From: Pseudomonadota bacterium
GTDB taxonomy: Bacteria; Pseudomonadota; Alphaproteobacteria; Rhodospirillales; Magnetospirillaceae
Assembly (NCBI GenBank): GCA_023437865.1
Contig: JAEZFE010000345.1
Coordinates: 1-5,365, forward strand
Length of the DNA: 5,365 bases
Direction: 5' to 3'
The position numbers and the translations under genes are program-made. Positions 1 to 4,034 of this stretch are shown piece by piece. The notes under the pieces are model-generated. The model worked only from the letters and a program-made list of their open reading frames with translations. It was not told the DNA's origin and ran no database searches. Position 1 is the stretch's first letter, and every line of letters begins with the position of its first letter.

Positions 1-1077
1 GCCGCCCGGCGGGGGGCGGTTCTGCGCCGCCTGCCCGAGCGCGCCGAGGGCGGCGGCGCCCAGCGTGGAGCTGGCGCGGTGGCCGGCCTGGGCCAAGGCG
101 TGACGGATGCCCGAGACGATCAGCCCGCGCACCAGCCCGGAATCGCGGAAGCGGACCTCGGCCTTGGCGGGGTGGACGTTGACGTCCACCGCCTCCGGGT
201 CGAGATCGATGAACAGGGCGACGACGGGATGGCGGTCGTGGCTGAGAACGTCCTGATAGGCGCCCCGGACCGCGCCGATCACCAGCCGGTCCTTGACCGG
301 GCGGCCGTTGACGAACAGGTATTGGTGGGCGTTGGTGCCCTTGTTGAAGGTGGGCAACCCGGCCCAGCCGGTCAGCGTCACCCCCTCGCGCTCGGCATTG
401 AGTTCGACCGCGTTGGTCTCGAGATCCCGGCCGATGATGGCGGCGAGGCGCGACAGCCGGGCGGCGGCGAGACTGCCTTTCTGTCCCGCCAGCTTCAGCA
501 CCGAGCGTGATCCGTCCGACAGCGAAAAGCCGATGGTGGGGTGCGCCATGGCCAGCCGCTCGAGCACGTCGGCGGCATGGCTGAGTTCGGTGCGCGGCGC
601 CTTGAGGAATTTCAGCCGCGCCGGGGTGGCGTAGAACAGGTCGCGCACCTCGACGCGGGTGCCGAACGGATGGGCGGCGGGCACCGGCTGGCCCTTGGCA
701 CCGCCCTCGACGCTGAGCGCCCAGGCGGAATCGCTGCCCTTGGGCCGCGAGGTGATGGTCAGCCGCGCCACCGAGCCGATGGACGGCAATGCCTCGCCGC
801 GGAAACCGAGATGGCGGATGTGGACGAGATCGTCGTCGGGCAGCTTGGAGGTGCAATGGCGCTCGACCGCCAGGGCAAGCTCGTCGGGGCCCATGCCGTA
901 GCCGTCATCGGTGACCGAGATCAGCGCCTGGCCGCCTTCGACCAGCACCACGTCGATACGGCCGGCGCCGGCGTCCCGCGCGGTCTCGACCAGTTCCTTG
1001 ACGGCGGAGGCCGGGCGCTCGACCACCTCGCCGGCGGCGATCTGATTGACCAGAGTGGGGGGAAGCAGACGGATCAT
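1..1077 (-). CDS. mutL: DNA mismatch repair protein MutL, N-terminal part (3' end beyond window)
   Basis: MutL couples MutS mismatch recognition to downstream repair, using a GHKL-type ATPase that closes a dimer clamp on DNA. The 359 visible codons cover the whole ATPase and transducer region and enter the variable linker at about residue 335. Visible motifs are [13 protein letters not shown] (12-24), the general-base Glu28 in KELVE, DDGYG (57-61), RHCTSK (73-78), GFRGEAL (91-97), [10 protein letters not shown] (256-265) and VNVHPAK with the catalytic-region Lys (299-305). The C-terminal dimerisation domain lies off the left edge. The ATG at 1077 is the only good start: an in-frame TAG lies four codons upstream (1087-1089) and MIRLLPP is a typical MutL beginning. 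No strong Shine-Dalgarno sequence precedes it. Oddity: the Asn expected after KELVE (N33 in E. coli) is Thr32, and the usual Leu two residues on is Arg34. The gene is transcribed divergently from its right-hand neighbour. Identity is near certain; activity is not. Confidence 0.97.
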   Translation of the reverse strand, partial: MIRLLPPTLVNQIAAGEVVERPASAVKELVETARDAGAGRIDVVLVEGGQALISVTDDGYGMGPDELALAVERHCTSKLPDDDLVHIRHLGFRGEALPSIGSVARLTITSRPKGSDSAWALSVEGGAKGQPVPAAHPFGTRVEVRDLFYATPARLKFLKAPRTELSHAADVLERLAMAHPTIGFSLSDGSRSVLKLAGQKGSLAAARLSRLAAIIGRDLETNAVELNAEREGVTLTGWAGLPTFNKGTNAHQYLFVNGRPVKDRLVIGAVRGAYQDVLSHDRHPVVALFIDLDPEAVDVNVHPAKAEVRFRDSGLVRGLIVSGIRHALAQAGHRASSTLGAAALGALGQAAQNRPPPGG

Positions 1078-1091
1078 GGGCCGAGTCTAGC

Positions 1092-1116
1092 CGCTTGCCC
1101 GCCCGCCCGCCAAGCG
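1092..1116 (-). repeat. G-rich hairpin in the mutL leader (possible G-quadruplex)
   Basis: A perfect 6-bp inverted repeat, CGCTTG (1092-1097) with CAAGCG (1111-1116), encloses 13 bases made of a CCCG tandem repeat. On the minus strand, the mutL sense strand, this reads GG-C-GGG-C-GGG-C-GGG: four G-tracts with one-base loops at 1111-1098. The element ends 15 bases before the mutL ATG, so it would lie in the leader if transcription starts further upstream. The repeat is seen directly; folding and any regulatory role are inferred. Confidence 0.55.
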
Positions 1117-1160
1117 TCATTGCTTATTCGGGAATTGGGAGTAAGCTTTAAATCGGATGG
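1117..1160. promoter_or_regulatory. AT-richer core between divergent genes, candidate promoter region
   Basis: This is the only AT-rich stretch between mutL and the plus-strand gene at 1179, so promoters for one or both should lie here. A weak plus-strand candidate is TTGCTT (1120-1125), a 16-bp spacer and TAAGCT (1142-1147). TTTAAA lies at 1148-1153. No convincing minus-strand -35/-10 pair for mutL was found. Placement rests mainly on base composition and gene arrangement. Confidence 0.3.
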
Positions 1161-1161
1161 G

Positions 1162-1177
1162 GGGACGGAGGCGTCCC
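1162..1177 (+). promoter_or_regulatory. Hairpin presenting the Shine-Dalgarno sequence in its loop
   Basis: GGGACG (1162-1167) and CGTCCC (1172-1177) form a perfect 6-bp stem around the tetraloop GAGG (1168-1171). The ribosome-binding site GGAGG (1167-1171) is therefore the loop plus its closing base, and its 7-base spacing to the ATG at 1179 is optimal. Only one base separates the stem from the start codon. Such a structure could expose or constrain the site; the direction of any effect cannot be told from sequence. Confidence 0.55.
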
Positions 1178-1178
1178 G

Positions 1179-1640
1179 ATGACACATGCGATCCCTCGGG
1201 CGCAGCACGCGCCACACCAACCGCGCCCGGCCAAGAAGCCGGCGCCGCATAAATCCGGTCATGGCGGCCTGGCCGCCGGCATCGTGGCAGGCCTGATGGC
1301 CGGCGTCGCGGCGCTGTACTTCGCCCTGGTGCCCGCCACCCACCGCGCCGATCCGACCAAAGCTCTGCTCGCCCAGATGCAGGCCGCCGCTACCGGCGCC
1401 GCGCCGGCCACCCACGCCTTCGGCGGCAGGCTGAGCGTCACCCTGGGCGACGGCCCGGCCAACGTCACCGCCGAGAACCTGCCGGCCAAGGCCTGCGTTC
1501 AGGTTGGCTGGCGGCTGTCGAAGGACGGTACCGTCATCGTCAACGGCGTGCTGCCGCAACGGCTGTCGGCGGCCCGGCTGAGTGAATTGTGCGCGAGCGA
1601 GGGCGGCGCCACCCTGACCTGGGTGCCCGACGCCGAGTAG
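1179..1640 (+). CDS. Single-pass membrane protein with type IVb pilin-like C-terminal domain
   Basis: The 153-residue protein has three parts. Residues 1-29 are a basic Pro/His/Lys-rich cytoplasmic tail. Residues 30-52 are a Gly/Ala-rich membrane span. The rest should be exported (positive-inside rule). After a helical stretch (about 58-72) comes AFGGRLSVTL (80-89), then a beta-rich region with only two cysteines, Cys106 (PAKACVQV) and Cys138 (SELCAS), ending in TLTWVPD. FGG followed by strands, ACV, then a Cys before a final strand recalls the C-terminal domain of type IVb/PilS-type pilins, where two cysteines form a disulfide. The N-terminus is not a prepilin leader: it has no Gly-Phe/Glu cleavage motif. 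It may thus be a pilin-derived anchored domain rather than a pilus subunit. The start is fixed by GGAGG at 1167-1171. It is divergent from mutL and convergent with 2071-1658. The coding call is solid; the family resemblance is from pattern memory. Confidence 0.82.
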   Translation: MTHAIPRAQHAPHQPRPAKKPAPHKSGHGGLAAGIVAGLMAGVAALYFALVPATHRADPTKALLAQMQAAATGAAPATHAFGGRLSVTLGDGPANVTAENLPAKACVQVGWRLSKDGTVIVNGVLPQRLSAARLSELCASEGGATLTWVPDAE

Positions 1641-1660
1641 CCACGGGAACAGCGCGGCTA
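1638..1660. terminator. Shared hairpin at the convergent gene ends
   Basis: TAGCCaCG (1638-1645) pairs with CGcGGCTA (1653-1660) around a 7-base loop, GGAACAG: seven base pairs with one A-C mismatch. The stem begins with the TAG stop of the plus-strand gene (1638-1640) and ends with the complement of the minus-strand gene's TAG (1658-1660), so the two stop codons pair. Neither side has a T-tract, so it is not a classical intrinsic terminator. It could still act as a bidirectional 3' end or block read-through. Confidence 0.4.
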
Positions 1661-2071
1661 ATGCTGGACGGTGTAAGCGGTCAGGAACCGCCCCTGCGCA
1701 TCGTGCTCGATCTCCAGGCTGTCGTAGTCCATGCGGAAGCCTGACCACATGCCGAGCATGTAGCAGATCCGGGCCGGCGGACAGCCAGGCCAGTCGGGCG
1801 CGCCAAGCAGTTCCAGCGTGCGCTCGCGCGACGCCTGCTCACGGCGCAGCCGCTGGATCACATCCGCCGCCATGGGGCCACGGGGATTGTCGGCATCCAC
1901 GCTTTTGCGGCTGGCGTGCCAAAGGGCGGCGTCGAAGCGGTTATCGTTGAACGGGTCGTTCACCAACACGTAGGCGATCGCGACGAGGGCGATGAGCCAC
2001 TTATGAAGCAGGGCGGCGGCAAGACCCAGCGTCGCCAGCCCGCCCAACGCCCACTTCGTGCGACGCCGCAC
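1658..2071 (-). CDS. Small membrane-anchored protein with BamE/SmpA-like C-terminal pattern, unknown function
   Basis: The 137-residue protein starts with a basic MRRRTK, then hydrophobic segments at about 8-22 and 25-38 split by His23-Lys24; it is either one long signal anchor or two short helices. The remainder is soluble and probably periplasmic. It has a linker with FDAALWHAS (46-54), a helix MAADVIQRL (67-75), then SRERTLELLGAPDW (81-94), CYMLG (103-107) and LEIEHDAQGRFLTAYTVQ (119-136). The order helix, LLG-x-P-D, Tyr-x-Leu-Gly, final strand with D-x-x-G-R recalls the small SmpA/OmlA (BamE) fold, but there is no lipobox, so it is not a BamE lipoprotein. Cys97 and Cys103 could form a disulfide. 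The start is GTG, one base after the pgi TAG, with GGGGA (2080-2076) close upstream, so translation is probably coupled to pgi. No specific function is recognised. The call as a gene is strong; the start is slightly less sure. Confidence 0.8.
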   Translation of the reverse strand: MRRRTKWALGGLATLGLAAALLHKWLIALVAIAYVLVNDPFNDNRFDAALWHASRKSVDADNPRGPMAADVIQRLRREQASRERTLELLGAPDWPGCPPARICYMLGMWSGFRMDYDSLEIEHDAQGRFLTAYTVQH

Positions 2072-2072
2072 C

Positions 2073-3695
2073 CTATCCCCGCCATTCCTTGATCTGGGCG
2101 ATCAGGCTGTTGGTGGACGCGTCGTGTGAGGCCACCTCGCCCGCGCTGGTCAGCTCGGGCAGGATCTTCTTGGCCAGCTGCTTGCCGAGCTCGACGCCCC
2201 ATTGGTCGAAGGAATTGATGTCCCACACCACGCCCTGCACGAACACTTTGTGCTCGTACAGCGCCAGCACCATGCCGAGCGTGCGCGGATCAAGCACCTT
2301 GTAGAGCATGATGTTGCTGGGGCGGTTGCCGGTGAACACGCGGTGACGGGCGTCGTCGTCGGAAATTCCCGGGTTTTCCGCCTTCACCTCGTCGAGCGTC
2401 TTGCCGCGCATCAGCGCCTCGGGCTGCGCCAGGAAATTGGCCAGCAGCATCAGATGGTGCTCGCCCACCGGATTGTGGGTGTTGGCGGCGGCCAGGAAAT
2501 CGCAGGGGATCGGCTTGGTGCCCTGATGGATCAGCTGGTAGAAGGCGTGCTGGCCGTTGGTGCCGGGCTCGCCGAACACGATCGGGCCGGTCTGCCAGGT
2601 TACCGGCCGGCCGTCGCGGGCGTTGCCCTTGCCGTTGGATTCCATGTCGAGCTGCTGCAGATAGGCCGGCAGCCGGTGCAGGTACTGGTCATAGGGCAGC
2701 ACCGCATAGGCCTGGGCGCCCATGAAATTGTTGTACCACACCCCTAGCAGGCCGAGGATCACCGGCATGTTGGCGCCCAGCGGCGCGGTGCGGAAATGCT
2801 CGTCCATGGCGTGGGCGCCGTCCAGCAGTTCCTCGAACCGCTCGAAGCCGATGGCGATGGCGATCGACAGGCCGATGGCCGACCACAGGGAATAGCGGCC
2901 GCCCACCCAATCCCAGAACTCGAACATGTTCGCCGGGTCGATGCCGAAGGCGCGCACCGCCGCCTCGTTGGTGGACAGCGCAACGAAATGCTTGGGCGTC
3001 GCCGCCTCGCCCAGCGCCCCCACCAGCCAGTTCTTCGCCGTGGTGGCGTGGGCGATGGTCTCCTGGGTGGTGAAGGTCTTGGATGCCACGATGAACAGCG
3101 TGGTCTCGGGGTCGCACAGCTTCAGCGTCTCGGCGATGTGGGTGCCATCGACGTTGGAGACAAAGCGCACCTGGAAGCCGTCCTGGTGATAGGGCTTGAG
3201 CGCCTCGGTCACCATCACCGGCCCTAGATCGGACCCGCCGATGCCGAGATTGACAACGGTGGCGATGCGCTTGCCGGTGGCGCCCTTCCATGCGCCCGAC
3301 CGCACCCGCTCGGAAAAGTCTTTCATTTTGGCGAGCACGCGGTTGACCGCCGGCATCACGTCCTTGCCGTCCACCGGGATGGGTCGGTTCGAGCGGTTGC
3401 GCAACGCCACGTGCAGCACGGCGCGGTGCTCGGTAGTGTTTATGGGCTGGCCGGCGAACAGGCGGTCGCGCCATTCCTCCAGCCCGGCTTGGCGGGCGAG
3501 GTCGAGGAGCAGCGTCATGGTCTCGTGCGCGATGCGATTTTTGGAATAATCCAGCAGCAAATCGCCCAGCCGCAGCGAAAAGGCGGCGAAGCGGCCGGGA
3601 TCACGCGCGAACATGTCGCGCATGGGCTCGGGCGTCATGCCGTTGGCGTGAGCTTGCAGCGCCCGCCAGGCGGGCAGGGTGGTCGGATGCGCCAT
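2073..3695 (-). CDS. pgi: Glucose-6-phosphate isomerase
   Basis: This cytosolic enzyme interconverts glucose 6-phosphate and fructose 6-phosphate, linking glycolysis/gluconeogenesis with the pentose phosphate and Entner-Doudoroff routes and with sugar-polymer synthesis. The 540 residues match the family's usual 540-550. Visible features are the phosphate-binding [11 protein letters not shown] (149-159), SKTFTTQET (205-213), PGI signature 1 [14 protein letters not shown] (262-275), QLDMESNGK with catalytic Glu352, [15 protein letters not shown] with His383, and signature 2 ending in [10 protein letters not shown] with Lys505. All catalytic residues are present and the frame is intact. The ATG at 3695 is preferred: it gives [10 protein letters not shown], a normal Pgi beginning, with GGGGAGA (3712-3706) upstream. 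A GTG at 3743 would add 16 residues that do not look like Pgi and would include the ribosome-binding site. A small membrane-protein gene follows after one base, so the two form an operon. Confidence 0.98.
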   Translation of the reverse strand: MAHPTTLPAWRALQAHANGMTPEPMRDMFARDPGRFAAFSLRLGDLLLDYSKNRIAHETMTLLLDLARQAGLEEWRDRLFAGQPINTTEHRAVLHVALRNRSNRPIPVDGKDVMPAVNRVLAKMKDFSERVRSGAWKGATGKRIATVVNLGIGGSDLGPVMVTEALKPYHQDGFQVRFVSNVDGTHIAETLKLCDPETTLFIVASKTFTTQETIAHATTAKNWLVGALGEAATPKHFVALSTNEAAVRAFGIDPANMFEFWDWVGGRYSLWSAIGLSIAIAIGFERFEELLDGAHAMDEHFRTAPLGANMPVILGLLGVWYNNFMGAQAYAVLPYDQYLHRLPAYLQQLDMESNGKGNARDGRPVTWQTGPIVFGEPGTNGQHAFYQLIHQGTKPIPCDFLAAANTHNPVGEHHLMLLANFLAQPEALMRGKTLDEVKAENPGISDDDARHRVFTGNRPSNIMLYKVLDPRTLGMVLALYEHKVFVQGVVWDINSFDQWGVELGKQLAKKILPELTSAGEVASHDASTNSLIAQIKEWRG

Positions 3696-3727
3696 GTCCG
3701 GATTGTCTCCCCGTGATCTTGCGCGCG

Positions 3728-3755
3728 ACTCTAGCAGAGGCACCGCCGCTGTCTA
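3728..3755 (-). promoter_or_regulatory. pgi: Candidate sigma70-type promoter for pgi
   Basis: On the minus strand TAGACA (3755-3750) resembles a -35 box (one mismatch to TTGACA). After 16 bases, TAGAGT (3733-3728) shares four of six bases with TATAAT. Transcription would begin near 3721 and give a leader of about 25 bases before the ATG at 3695, which includes the GGGGAGA ribosome-binding site. A better -10 look-alike, TATAAG (3801-3796), lies further upstream but has no recognisable -35 partner. Confidence 0.35.
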
Positions 3756-3848
3756 TCCCCCCACCTGGACGAGGCGCGACGGCCAGGGCGGTTTCCTTAT
3801 ATTGTCATTGTCTCGCGCCGGCCCGGACCATCGCGGGCGGTCGGGTCG

Positions 3849-3897
3849 GGAATGTCCTGCCAACGGCCTGCGGTTGCGGTTAAGGATTTGACATTCC
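3849..3897. repeat. 8-bp perfect inverted repeat, possible operator pair or stem-loop
   Basis: GGAATGTC (3849-3856) recurs as its reverse complement GACATTCC (3890-3897). The centres are 41 bp apart, close to four helical turns. A shorter inverted repeat, CAAC (3861-3864) with GTTG (3873-3876), lies inside. The right arm overlaps a TTGACA box (3888-3893) and ends directly next to the stop of the small minus-strand ORF. It could be a pair of regulator half-sites on one DNA face, or a long stem at the 3' end of that ORF's transcript. There is no T-tract on either side. Confidence 0.4.
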
Positions 3898-3932
3898 TCA
3901 CATCTTGGCCGCCATGCCTATGAGGGCATAAA
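3888..3932 (+). promoter_or_regulatory. Possible plus-strand promoter for the globin-coupled sensor
   Basis: A perfect TTGACA lies at 3888-3893, but 17 bases on the sequence is GCCATG (3911-3916), a poor -10 box. TATGAG (3919-3924) and CATAAA (3927-3932) look better but stand too far away. A promoter is expected in this gap because the sensor gene is divergent from everything on its left; the exact boxes are uncertain. Confidence 0.25.
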
Positions 3933-3966
3933 GGCATAGGGTGTGCACCTTAAGGCGTCCAGCCAT
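3898..3966 (-). CDS. Putative 22-residue hydrophobic small protein with ideal ribosome-binding site
   Basis: A complete ORF of 22 codons runs from ATG (3966-3964) to TGA (3900-3898) between pgi and the sensor gene. It is preceded by AGGAGG (3978-3973) at a spacing of exactly six bases, the strongest ribosome-binding site in the window. The product starts MAGRLKVHTL, so it has a basic N-terminus (Arg4, Lys6). A hydrophobic stretch with Cys11, Leu, Tyr, Ala, Ile and Gly follows, ending in Lys21-Met22. That layout suits a tiny inner-membrane protein or amphipathic peptide. It lies in the same direction as pgi, about 200 bp upstream. No known small-protein family is recognised. Evidence against: it is short, has no clear promoter, and conservation cannot be tested here. 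It might also be a leader peptide. Confidence 0.45.
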   Translation of the reverse strand: MAGRLKVHTLCLYALIGMAAKM

Positions 3967-3986
3967 TTTGAACCTCCTCGTCCGAC

Positions 3987-4011
3987 GCACAAGATTCCCC
4001 ATCAGCACAAG
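3987..4011. repeat. Direct repeat GCACAAG, 18-bp period
   Basis: GCACAAG occurs at 3987-3993 and again at 4005-4011, start to start 18 bp. It lies between the start of the small minus-strand ORF and the start of the sensor gene. Read on the minus strand it is CTTGTGC. It may be a pair of regulator half-sites, but the repeat is short and could be chance. Confidence 0.25.
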
Positions 4012-4028
4012 CATGCCCGTTGGGGAGG
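3996..4028 (+). promoter_or_regulatory. Ribosome-binding site of the sensor gene, with a possible sequestering stem
   Basis: GGAGG (4024-4028), within a longer purine run, stands six bases before the ATG at 4035. TCCCCA (3996-4001) is fully complementary to TGGGGA (4021-4026), so the leader RNA could fold over a 19-base loop and cover part of the site. The loop includes GCATGC (4011-4016). The ribosome-binding site is clear; regulation by the stem is conjecture. Confidence 0.45.
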
Positions 4029-4034
4029 GACGCT

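Noticed and set aside
79..1182. Long plus-strand open frames (79-510, 541-1182) opposite mutL
   Set aside because: They are antisense shadows of a clear MutL frame in GC-rich DNA and have no recognisable domains.
1074..1748. 224-codon minus-strand frame covering the pilin-like gene
   Set aside because: It is antisense to a gene with a well placed ribosome-binding site, a clean membrane span and a folded-domain pattern; its own sequence is low-complexity.
2202..3716. Plus- and minus-strand open frames overlapping pgi, including a 261-codon minus-strand frame (2689-3474)
   Set aside because: pgi is complete with both family signatures and catalytic residues; the other frames have Arg/His/Gly-rich or low-complexity composition typical of shadows.
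3696..3743. Upstream GTG start for pgi adding 16 residues
   Set aside because: The added residues do not resemble Pgi, and the good ribosome-binding site at 3712-3706 lies inside the extension and serves the ATG at 3695.
3796..3812. TATAAG box with an adjacent GACAATGACAAT repeat as the pgi promoter
   Set aside because: No -35 element at 16-18 bases; kept only as a remark under the better-spaced TAGACA/TAGAGT pair.
3905..3920. Sigma54 (-24/-12) promoter in TTGGCC...
   Set aside because: The required GC dinucleotide ten bases after the GG is absent.
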